A DNA stretch of 64,000 nucleotides, from contig SWDT01000122.1 of assembly GCA_009193035.1 (NCBI GenBank), positions 186,001 to 250,000 of the forward strand, read 5' to 3'. Of the stretch, positions 46,701 to 56,539 are shown piece after piece; position 1 is the first letter of the stretch; each line of letters starts with the position of its first letter. The notes under the pieces were generated by a model that worked only from the letters and a program-made list of their open reading frames with translations, was not told the DNA's origin and made no database searches. This DNA comes from Halicephalobus mephisto. Its lineage: Eukaryota > Nematoda > Chromadorea > Rhabditida > Panagrolaimidae. The position numbers were made by a program, and so were the translations under genes.

Positions 46701-48125
46701 CATCCTCGAAGATGTAATTTTATAAAAACCTCATTTAGTGAATTTAAATTTGAATAAATATTTTATGTTTCATTTAAAATTGTCAAAGATGACGTAACAT
46801 TGGAAGCAAATTTTGCAAATCCTTGGATTCAACAGTATCCTAAATAAGAGATAATTGCGACTCCAGCTGGCAAGAATTATTTTTTTATTCTAACACCAGA
46901 TTATATTACTTTTAAACTCACAATTACCGATTTTTTTCAATATTTAATTAAAGTAAAATAAACATTTTTGTATATCATGTAATTTAAATTATAAATCAAA
47001 ATTTTTTATTATTTTAAAATTATTTTATTTTTTTTAAAATTATTTTATTATTTTAAAATTATTTTATTTTTTTAAAAATTTTTTATTTTTTTTAAAATTA
47101 TTTTATTTTTTACTTTATAATTTTCAAGATGTTTCAAGTGCTATTGACGAATTTTGATTAATTGTAATTCGGCATGTTTTGGATAAAATTTTGAAGAATT
47201 TTCGAAAAACATTTTTTTCGACTTTTTCGTGCTAATTTGCAAAATTAAAAAATTACAAAAACTTCCGGAATCTTCTACGTTCTGGTCGAAGATTCTAAAA
47301 AAATCCAAAATTTTGTAAAAATTCTGAAAATTTTAAAATTTGTCCAACTTTTTAGATTTTTGTAAATTTGTTGAATTTTATAGAATATTTTGAATGTTTT
47401 TAAAATTCTGTGGAAATTTTCAATGCCACACGGAAGTTTCTGAAATCTTTGAAAATCTCGTGGAAACTCCTTGAATATTCGAGGATCTGATGAAAGTCTA
47501 AGAATAACATCTAAAAACAAAAATATTTAAATTTTTTAAAAATATTCAAAATTTAAAAATATTTAAATTTTTTTAAAATATTCAAAATTAAAAAAAATAT
47601 TTTAATTTTTTAAAAATATTCAAAATTAAAAAATATTTAAATTTTTTAAAAATATTCAAAATTAAAAAATATTTAAATTTGTTTTTAGAAAAGTTTAAAA
47701 AATATTCGAAATTTTAAAAATATTCAAATTTTCTAAAATATTCGAAATTTTAAAAATATTCAAAATTTAAAAAAAAATATTAATTTTTAATTTTTACAAA
47801 ATTATGATATTGATTTTTAGACTTTTAGTTTTTTTATAAATTTTTTATTATTTTTGATATTCAATTTTTCAAAAAATAAAATTATTTTTTTCGATAATGA
47901 AAAATAATAAATCAAACATCAATTATGTGAAATTTTTTGAATTTTAAATATAATTTATAAAAAAATTTGATTTGTAGAAAAATCGGTTTTCGAAGAGTTT
48001 GGACGACGACTATGATGTTAGAAAAAATATTAATATTTTATTACGTAATCCTTAATCTTCGAAGATGAACAGAGGGTCACGTACTTCACATAGCTTCGAT
48101 TTGAAAAGTTTCAGATTTATCCAGA
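46701..48125. other. AT-rich intergenic DNA
   Basis: 47530-47770 consists of AAAATATTCAAAATTTAAAA units. 46980-47110 has TTATTTTATTTTTTTTAAAA runs. No supported gene; the 81-codon minus-strand frame near 47275-47520 is low-complexity. Confidence 0.45.
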
Positions 48126-48129
48126 CAGA

Positions 48130-48740
48130 ATATTTATCAAAAATATTAATTACGAATAATTGTACAAATCCAAAATTGTGAACTACTTTCAATTCAAAAA
48201 AGTTCTAAAAATACACGCTAGGACCATTTTGCAAACTGTTTATTTATAATTTTTACATTATATAGTTGGTTTTTATATAATGTAAATTTATAAAATATTT
48301 ATTACTTAAATTATTTTAAATTTTAAAAATTTTTATTATCATCATTTCATAAAAATTATTTTTTCTAATTTTTTACATTATATAGTTGGTTTTTATATAA
48401 TGTAAATTTATAAAATATCTATTTCTTAAATTGTTTCAAATTCTAAAAATCCACGTTATCATCATTTCATAAAAATTATTTTTCTAATTTTTTACATTAT
48501 ATAGTTGGTTTTTATATAATGTAAATTTATAAAATATCTATTTCTTAAATTGTTTCAAATTCTAAAAATCCACGTTATCATCATTTTATAAAAGTCATTT
48601 TTTCTAATTTTTTACATTTTATGATTTATTTCCAAATTATATAAAATTATAAAATATCTATTATTTAAATTGTTTCAAATTCGGAAAATTCGTGTTGGGA
48701 CCATTTCGTAATAGTTAGCACCTCTGCTTTTTGTAGTACT
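48130..48740. repeat. 120-bp tandem array with ACATTATATAGTTGGTTTTT, 4 copies
   Basis: Each unit holds ACATTATATAGTTGGTTTTT then ATATAATGTAAATTTATAAA (mutually inverted ends) and ATCATCATTTCATAAAAATT. The last copy is degenerate and ends in TTCGTGTTGGGACCATTTCG, a dispersed-motif copy. Confidence 0.8.
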
Positions 48741-49713
48741 ATGATTATGTTCTAAATTGTGGATAAGTGCAACTTGGAAAAGATGCTTGAGATACTGTAT
48801 CTGAAAGTTTCATTATTTGTGTAACTTTTGAAATTAATTCGAATTCAGGAATGGGAATCTAATGTATCTAATTTCCGTTTCATAATTAGAGACATTTAAG
48901 TTTTCAAAGTTATTTTTGGATTTCGTGGGAAGAATGTTTAGATGAGGACATAAATAGGAACATTTGTTTTTCCGAAAAAGTATAAAATTCCCAAGAAAAT
49001 CAACTTTCAAATTAACGATTAATTTTACACAAAACTAACATTGTATATCTTGGGTCATGGTTTTTTTCTCCAGAACCTCCATAAAGATATCCGTAAATTT
49101 GGAATTTTCGTCATTTTTGATTTTGATTATGAATCTATTTTTGTAGATTTTCTCGCGAATTTTTATGGTAAATCCAAGATGTCTACATGAATTTTTGTGA
49201 ACACGAATTATTAAATTTTTTCTTAATGAATTTCCTGTGGATAAATTCCTGAAGATATTATAAAAAAATCTCTAGATTTTCCACTTCCTATGAATGGATT
49301 CAGATCTCTATCTAAATAAGTTCAAAATTTCTTTGAGTGAACTTCTGATTCTTCAAACTTTCTAAGACCTTCTGAATTTCTTAAATCCCTGAATTTTTCG
49401 TAAAAAATTCTTAAATTTTATAAAAATAAATCTTTGAATTATCCGTAAACGAATCTTTTAAACTTTCTTACAAATGAACCTACTTCATTTTCTGGTTGGT
49501 TGTTCAATGAAAATGAATAACTTAGTCAACCTCCTACGTAATTTTTAATTTTTTTACAATACAGTCGAAATATAAAAATGCTGTTGATAGAAATTGTTTT
49601 TAACCAAAGATTAATATATTTTTACAGTGATTTCAGTTGAATTTAGATTACTACTTATGACTATAGTCAAATTTCAAAAAAAATTAAATAATTAGATATA
49701 ATCAACGAAGTTT
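48741..49713. other. Intergenic DNA, no gene seen
   Basis: Moderately complex AT-rich sequence without convincing open frames or RNA genes. Confidence 0.45.
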
Positions 49714-49718
49714 GTTTT

Positions 49719-50286
49719 TGTTGGATCGGGCACCTAGCCTTAATGGGAAGCGTAACCAACCGGGAACACTTGGTCCCGAACGGATTGCCTTAGCGCCAAA
49801 AAGAACTTTTGGTCCCGAACGGATTGCCTTAGCACCAATAAGGAACACTTGGTCCCGAACGGATTGCCTTAGCACCAATAAGGAACACTTGGTCCCGAAC
49901 GGATTGCCTTAGCACCAATAAGGAGCGTTTGGTCCCGAACGGATTGCCTTAGCGCCAAAAAGAACTTTTGGTCCCGAACGGATTACCTTAGTACCAATAA
50001 AGAACGTTTGGTCCCGAACGGATTACCTTAGTACCAATAAAGAACGTTTGGTCCCGAACAGATTACCTTAGTACCAATAAAGAACTTTTGGTCCCGAACA
50101 GATTGCCTTAGTACCGACAAGAGGACATACAGTTCCTCTTGGCGGGAAGTTGAGTTATTTATGTTTATGTCGATTTCGACATAGTATTGCTTTGTTCTGT
50201 GCCTAAGGCATTTATTTAATAAACCTTTTCTATGCTATTTTCCCTTCTCATCCAGACGTGGGTCACTCGGCATGACGGATATAACA
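49719..50286. mobile_element. Solo LTR, 568 bp, 5-bp target duplication GTTTT
   Basis: The element begins TGTTGGATCGGGCACC and ends GACGGATATAACA, giving TG...CA ends with TGTT/AACA inverted tips. It is flanked on both sides by GTTTT (49714-49718 and 50287-50291). It contains about nine tandem copies of a 39-40-bp unit, GGTCCCGAACGGATTGCCTT followed by AGCACCAATAAGGAACACTT. A unique segment with a TTTAATAAACC polyadenylation-like signal follows (about 50216). Internal retroviral genes are absent, so this is a recombined solo LTR. Confidence 0.8.
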
Positions 50287-50291
50287 GTTTT

Positions 50292-51080
50292 TTTCTGTTG
50301 TGATCAATTGACCTTAGATTTAATTAATTTCGAAATATAACGACTTTGTAATTGAGAAACAATTTTCACTTTTTTCCGATCTTTTTGATATTTCCGTAAT
50401 TAGTAATTCTTTCTCACAATTATGAATAAATGAAGACTGAAGTTCTCTAAAAATCAACGTCATTTGATTTCTGTGCAAACCGAAGAAAATACTGTTTTTA
50501 TTTAAAATTTTGTTTAAAAATGAATTTACAGTCTTGAGTAGGAATCATATTGTATTAAATTGTTTCCGCGCCAGACTAAGTAAAAATTTTCTAAAATGTC
50601 ATTTTTTTTATCTTAAATGAAATCGTGCAAACTTTCGTGTATGTAGTTTCCACTTAACAGCAGATGAAATCATCTAAAACTAATTTTTCGTGGTTTTAAG
50701 TAAAAATTAAATGTAAACTTTTGTGAATTTTGCATCCACTCAAAGTTAATCCGAATTTTTTTCACAGATTTCTTCAGTAATATTAAGTGGAAAATATGCA
50801 AATTTATATATATAGTTTCTGCTCAAAACTAAATTGAGAATTTTTGAAAATGTTACTTCTTGGTCTGGAATAAAAGTTATATTCATTTATATTTGCATAT
50901 CAGAATTCAAACGCTCATCTGTTGGATTTTATCGATGTATACAGTAGACCAACGAAAGCGTTTTTATGGAGCTCTCTGATGTGCAGTCTAAAACCAAATT
51001 TAAGTGTTTAGTTTCCCTTTTTACAGTAACCTAGGATATTTTTCGAAACAAGAATTTAAAGCATGCAGTATAACGATAAT
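50292..51080. other. Intergenic DNA with degenerate GTGGAAA-type repeats
   Basis: 50510-50890 shows old copies of the TTTCCACT.../GTGGAAATTATAT array family. No gene was seen. Confidence 0.4.
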
Positions 51081-51109
51081 TACAATAGTTTGTTTAATAC
51101 ATAAAATCA

Positions 51110-51445
51110 ATCATGAATTACACGTGACGAAAATATAACAAATGTGTAACATTTCGTCACGGAAGGCTCAGGAATCTTGGTGTGTTGTTTCATCACATAA
51201 AGTTTAGTAGCTGTTATGTCTTTTAGTTAGAATGAGACAGAATACGAAATAGGAACTAATATTATTAATATTAGAACTACACCCGGGGAGGACTCCGGAT
51301 ACACCGAAATGTTCCCTTTTGTACTCCTCAGTGTGAGAAGGGACTGTTGTCTTCGGTGTTCTGAATATCTCCGGTCATAGGGACTATGCGTCCACAATAG
51401 TAACTCATGTGTAACATTTTGTCACGGCAGGCTCAGGAATCTTCA
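51110..51445. repeat. 36-bp direct repeats flanking a GC-richer 220-bp segment
   Basis: ATGTGTAACATTTCGTCACGG followed by AAGGCTCAGGAATCTT occurs at about 51145 and, with two changes, at about 51407. The segment between contains CACCCGGGGAGGACTCCGGA and GAGAAGGGACTGTTGTCTTC. It may be an inserted LTR or other element, or a tandem duplication. Confidence 0.5.
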
Positions 51446-51485
51446 ACGTTTAATGTAACTTTTGTCAAGTATTACTATTTCGAAA

Positions 51486-51775
51486 ACAAATGCAGTGTGA
51501 TTTTTGTCACAAAAGCCAAACGTGTATAACAACTATAGTATTTGTATTGCATTTTTTCTCAGAGTTGGCAATTGCTATGAAAATCTATAATAGTAATTGC
51601 TTATTATTATTTGTTTGCAGTAGTAAATGCAAGTTTTGCAAAAGTGGTAGATGCAAAGCACCACTATCATGTAAAACTTTCATAACAATCGTCAACTCTG
51701 ACAAAGAATACAATACAGATAATACAGTTGTTATGCACATTTGGCACTTGTGACAAAACTCCCATTGCATTTGTT
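51486..51775. mobile_element. Imperfect palindromic element, arms about 95-110 bp
   Basis: TTTTTGTCACAAAAGCCAAA, TGTATAACAACT and CAGAGTTGGCAATTG on the left are matched by CAATCGTCAACTCTGAC, AGTTGTTATGCACATTTGGC and TTGTGACAAAA on the right. As a result, similar peptide strings (MQCDFCHKSQTCITT and MQWEFCHKCQMCITT) can be read from opposite strands. They are not genes. Confidence 0.7.
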
Positions 51776-51779
51776 ACTA

Positions 51780-53140
51780 CAAACCATAGCATTTTGCAAA
51801 ACTTGTGCTGAACGCCAAAGGTTGCAGGATATCCCATGGCGAAATGGTACACAATAGTTACGGGATTTTCTATGACGAGATGTTGCACAATAATTACTGG
51901 ACTTTCTGTCATGGAATACTACACATTTATTATACTTTCACCACGCAAAAGTCACGATGTTTCTGTGTAAAGCCACCGTAATCTGACGAAAGTTTATAAG
52001 TGGGGCTAGAAAGTTTATAACTGAGGCTATGTTGTCATGTCTGTTCTCGACCGGACACCTCCCGTCATTCTAACCCCCTCTAAATTAACTTTCCACTATA
52101 TACCCTGGTTAATCCAATTCTTATCGACTTGAAATTTAATCAAACTTTTGTATGATAAATCCATTTTTAAAAACATATATTTATACATAAACTTATTTTT
52201 CTGTTTCCTAAACTTTCTGCTCATTTGAATGCTAATAGTACTAGAAGCTTTTCAACTTTGTCGAATCTAAAAATTATTTAAGTCTTTTGAGTGGCTTTTT
52301 TGACTGACGTGAATTTCTTTCATCCGTTCAAAATTGCCAGATCCGCCTTTTTCATTTTGCCAAAAAATACTATTTTTCTTTGTTTTTTCATCCTACTTTA
52401 AATATAATTTGTTTCATTACGATTCTGAAAAGACATATTGTTATTTGACCTTTTTAGAGCATTTGACAGGTCAAGCAATAGGTCTAGCATCATCTTAATT
52501 CAAGAAATGTCAAGAGATGTTTTGAATTTTTATTAATTTTTAAAGGTTTTTGTATTTAACGAAAGTATTTTTTTTAATTAATAGTAAACTTTATTTTTTA
52601 CAACTAAGTTTGACATGTTTTTTTTTGACAAATTTTTTAAATTTTTAATATTGTTATATTTTAGTTTAAATTGTTTCGAAGTATTTTGATTCTGAAATTA
52701 TATTTAAATTAAAGTCCTGCATGAATTTTGAAATATTCCAAAATTTTTTAAAATATAATAAAAAAAATGAAATTTCATAATTTTCAGTACTTTTTAAATC
52801 CAATGAATATTTTTATAACTTTTTAAAATTCTGTAAGAACTTTCAAAATTTAATAAAAGGTTTTGAAATTTCACAAGTTTCTGGAATCTTCTAAAATCTA
52901 ATATGTTTTTAAATTTTTCAGAATGTAATGCGAAATTTTAAAATTCTTTAAAAAACTGTAGAATTATTTAGAATTTTATACATCTTGCAGACAAAAAAGT
53001 AAATAAAAAAGGTTTTCATATATCGGATGCACCGTGTTTAGTATACCGGTACAAGAACTACAGTACGCCGATGTCGGTTCAATGTATCGATACAGTATAT
53101 ATCTGTTGAATTATGTACCTATACATTCGAGTAAAAACCC
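51780..53140. other. Intergenic DNA
   Basis: No supported gene. 51830-51960 has further GTTACGGGATTTTC-type short repeats. 52990-53125 belongs to the CGATACA family. Confidence 0.4.
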
Positions 53141-53146
53141 GTACAA

Positions 53147-53317
53147 TGGTGGTGCCGAAGGGAAATATCCTGAGGACTAAGAAAGTTTACAATTTCGCGG
53201 TGATGAGAAGTTTAGTTTATTTCGAAATTATTATTAGTTTTTTGTATCTCTTGTCTTTAGTTCAATAAATCAATTTTTACTTATTTCTGATCTCTATGTG
53301 GATCAGAAACCCCACCA
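53147..53317. mobile_element. Possible LTR fragment
   Basis: The segment starts TGGTGGTGCCGAAGGG and ends AGAAACCCCACCA (inverted tips TGGTGG/CCACCA). It contains a TTCAATAAATC polyadenylation-like signal. No matching target duplication was found at these boundaries, so the ends are uncertain. Confidence 0.35.
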
Positions 53318-53319
53318 CG

Positions 53320-54733
53320 CTCTAGCAATCTCATATATACTCTGCTTTGTATGTAGTATAAAGTGTTCAAAATTTGGAAAATTTACAACTTTCTGAATTC
53401 TCTATTATTTTCTAAAAGATTTTAGAATCCTTAGTAATCTCGTAGGAAGCCTTGAAACCGACATTCTGAAAGGTTTTAAGTTTCTACAATTTGATGTCAT
53501 AATAGTTTTCCAAAACTGTTAATATTTACTTTTTATAATGTCGCTGAATGTGAGAAAAGGTATTTTTTCAGACTACAACAACATTGAAAATTCGTTCATT
53601 TGTCTTTCATAATTTTTTTCTTTTTTATTAAATTTCGATTTTTTTGAAGTTTATAATTCGAGTTACGGTAGTTTTTGAAGAATTATACAAATTTAAAAAA
53701 ATTATATAAATTTAAAAAAATTATATAAATTAATAAATGATAAATGTCGTGTCAGGACCGTATGCGAACATGAAAAAATAAATAATTTATTACTGTATTG
53801 ATTGATTCCAGATGTTTCTGAAGTCGGAAAATCCGCAATAATTATGACGTTTGAATATTTCAAAAATTATTTTTTTAATTAGGAAATTTCTAAATGGTTC
53901 CCCACGATATTTAGGGATGTCATTAATCTGGATAAACGATATCCCTCATGGTGCTTTTATTTGTTGAATATCTTGAACTTTAATTTTTGAGTTTTATGCA
54001 TACTAAAATTACACGGGATCTCTGGAATGTTTTGAAAGTTTTTTCGGGATTTAGGGGATTTTTAGTAGTATTGCAACATAGTTGGAATTGTTTAAATTTT
54101 ATAAAAATTTTCAAAAATAATTTAAAATTTTTTAAATTTTATAAAAATTTCCAAAAATATTCTAAAAATTTTTGAAAATAATCCAAAATTTTTTTTATTT
54201 TATAGAAATTTTTAGAAATCTTTTAAAAATTTTTAAAATATTTAAAAAAATTTTATTTTATAAAAATTGTCAGAAATATTCTAAAAATTCCCAAAAATAA
54301 TCCAAAATTTTTTTATTTTATAAAAATTGTTAAAAATATTCTAAAAATTTTATAAAATTTTATAAAAATTGTAGATAAATATCTGGAAATTCTAAATTTT
54401 ATAATTCCATAACAAAGTGCGTTTTAGTTTTATATTTATGAAAATTGAATTTTGTTGAAATTTTCCGAACTTCTCAGAATCCATCAGAAGGTTCTGGAAT
54501 TTTCCGAAGTGTCATAAAAGTTCTTTGAACTTTTAAAAAGCTCTTGAAATTAAAAGTTTTCAAAAATTCTAGATGTCTAAAAATTCCGTAATGGCATTAA
54601 TTTTTTGATTTTACAGTACTGTGATTTCGAAACTAAGATCGAAAATCACGTAATTTGAATATTTAAGTATTTTTAACAACAGTATTGGGACACTTTCGTC
54701 ACAATATTGATGTTTAATGTTTTAAATAATATA
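53320..54733. other. AT-rich intergenic DNA
   Basis: 54100-54400 is a degenerate array of AATTTTTTTATTTTATAAAA with TTCTAAAAATT. A TCGTGTCAGGACCGTATGCG motif copy lies near 53748. No gene was seen. Confidence 0.45.
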
Positions 54734-54738
54734 ATTAT

Positions 54739-54968
54739 TGTTGGATCGTCGCTGGGGAATCCGGATCCGCGTGTAAATAGAAATAAAAGGGAACAACTTT
54801 ATTTGTGGCCTCAGGCACGAGATAAATATAACTTTAGCACAACTATTGCGCAATCTCGAAATTGCCGCCAAAAAGGCAATCGTACGCCTTTCGTCGGTCC
54901 TCAGGGTATTTCCCTTCGGGACCGACTCGGTGTGGCTTGCGCTCAAATAGATTACGCACAATCCAACA
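54739..54968. mobile_element. Solo LTR, 230 bp, 5-bp target duplication ATTAT
   Basis: Begins TGTTGGATCGTCGCTGGGG and ends GCACAATCCAACA. The tips TGTTGGAT/ATCCAACA are perfect 8-bp inverted repeats. ATTAT flanks both sides (54734-54738, 54969-54973). It is GC-richer than its surroundings and has an AATAAAAG signal near 54781. It shares its first ten bases with the LTR at 49719. Confidence 0.85.
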
Positions 54969-54979
54969 ATTATAAAATT

Positions 54980-55262
54980 AATAACTGAAATTATAATTTT
55001 TAAAGTTTCTAAAAATTCAGAAATTTCGAAACAATAACTTTTTATTTTTCATAAAATGGGTGTTCAAAATTATGAATTTTAGAATGTTCTAAAATTGGAA
55101 AATTTCGTGTCGGGATAATTTTGGAACAATAAATTTTTGTTTTTCATAAAATTGATATTCAAAATTATGAATTTTAGAATGTTCTAAAAATTGGAAAATT
55201 TCGTGTCGGGATAATTTCGAAACAATACAATTTTTTCAATAGTGATATTAAAATTGCTTTTA
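54980..55262. repeat. About 107-bp tandem repeat, 2 copies
   Basis: The unit with GAATTTTAGAATGTTCTAAA, TTTCGTGTCGGGATAATTT and TTTTTCATAAAAT occurs twice between about 55030 and 55235. Confidence 0.7.
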
Positions 55263-55268
55263 TAGGTA

Positions 55269-56327
55269 ATGACTTTAAGGTGTCAACTTCTACCTATACT
55301 ACTTGGATTCTTGGCCTTTGTCGTCCTCGTTGACGCCAATTTCATCTGTAAGTTAAATTACAATGTAAAATATTTTTCCGACTTCAATGTAATGTTTTCT
55401 TCCGACCATAAAACCTCCATTATCCCTATTTTCGGCCATAACGATGTCAAGCAATCATTATGCAAAGTTGAGAACAAAATGCAAATAAGTAGTAAAGTTT
55501 GTCTTGGATTATTTTCGGAGTAAATGCAGATGAAGCTCATTTTTCTTGCAATAGTGTTTTTTGATGCAATTACTCAAGAACTCAATCAAGTAGAAATCTT
55601 AGATAAAGAGACTAACAGGGTAGGGATAAGGGCAAAGGTAGGGATAGGGATATGGATATGGATAGGGATAGGGATAGGGATAGGGATAGGGATAGGGATA
55701 GGGATAGGGATAGGGATAGGGATAGGGATAGGGATAGGGATAGGGATAGGGATAGGGATAGGGATAGGGATAGGGATAGGGATAGGGATAGAGACAATGA
55801 TAGGGTAGGGATAAGGATAGTGATAGAGACAGTGACAGGGTAGGGATACTAATAGTTTTTAAACATTAAGGGTAAGTAAGATTTCGAAATTTTTCTGACT
55901 ACATTTTAAAATTAGTTATTATCATAATGAATATAAAGTGAATTTTCGTAAAATACGGTAGACGAGGATCCTTATTGTGGTTTTTTGATTTTTTGATTAT
56001 CAAAAAAACGAAGACAATTATTCCAATTTTTTCTTTTATTTGTATTTAAAAATATGACTGAAATTAAAAAAATCTTTTCCAGTGTCATGTCGGATAATTG
56101 AATCGATCTGTCAAGACGAGCCAGGCTGTTTGGATGAGATGAATGCTAAATTTCCAAACTGTTATGTAGGTAAGAATCGTTTTTCACAATTTTTTATTTT
56201 TAATTTTCCATAACTATACTGTATTATTTCAGAAGCAATGAAGCGCGGCTTAGAAGATTCAAAACGAGCCCATGCTTACAAAATCTACAATCTTCTTTAC
56301 AAATTTGACCGGATTCCTGTGGGCTAA
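55269..56327 (+). CDS. Small secreted cysteine-containing protein, 86 residues
   Basis: Exons 55269-55347, 56083-56169 and 56233-56327 join in frame. The start ATG follows a TTTTATAG acceptor by three bases, fitting trans-splicing. Residues 1-23 form a signal peptide ([17 protein letters not shown]). The mature part contains [16 protein letters not shown], then [20 protein letters not shown], and ends KFDRIPVG. That makes four cysteines after the signal peptide, enough for two disulfides, in a mostly helical and charged context. No family is recognised. Roles such as antimicrobial peptide, hormone or effector are guesses. Intron 1 holds a GGGATA microsatellite. Confidence 0.65.
55615..55855. 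repeat. (GGGATA)n microsatellite, about 30 units
   Basis: An almost pure GGGATA hexamer tract with variant AGGGTAGGGATA edges, in intron 1 of the small secreted-protein gene. It produces long periodic open frames in both directions that are not genes. It is not the nematode telomere repeat TTAGGC. Confidence 0.95.
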
Positions 56328-56533
56328 ATGCATAATTTTTTTTTACCATTAGTTATGTTTCTCAATTCATCTTCGAAAATCACAAGTATTCTGTATCTAC
56401 AGTACCCTTCCGACGACGACGCTTGTTCCTTGGCTTCTTTTGCCTCTGTTGCCTGTTTTGCTGCAGTCAGTTCCATAAATCGATTTTGAATTTTCCAAAA
56501 ATTAAAAATCAAACTTAAAACGATGATTTGTAA
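56324..56533 (-). CDS. Candidate terminal exon of a minus-strand gene, doubtful
   Basis: After a GTGTAG acceptor-like site the frame reads FLFCDLQIIVLSLIFNFW (possible membrane segment), then MELTAAKQATEAKEAKEQAS, and continues to a stop that overlaps the stop of the small secreted gene on the other strand. The composition is protein-like and Ala/Lys/Glu-rich. No upstream exon was found, so the gene is unproven. Confidence 0.2.
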   Translation of the reverse strand, partial: LQIIVLSLIFNFWKIQNRFMELTAAKQATEAKEAKEQASSSEGYCRYRILVIFEDELRNITNGKKKLCI

Positions 56534-56539
56534 ATCACA

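Noticed and set aside
51490..51912. Cys-containing proteins on both strands near 51.5 kb
   Set aside because: The two peptides resemble each other because the DNA is an imperfect palindrome; no splice or domain support.
55524..55843. Open frames of GI, RD and SL dipeptide repeats
   Set aside because: They come from the GGGATA microsatellite.
55615..55855. Interstitial telomere
   Set aside because: The unit is GGGATA, not the nematode TTAGGC repeat, and the tract lies in an intron.
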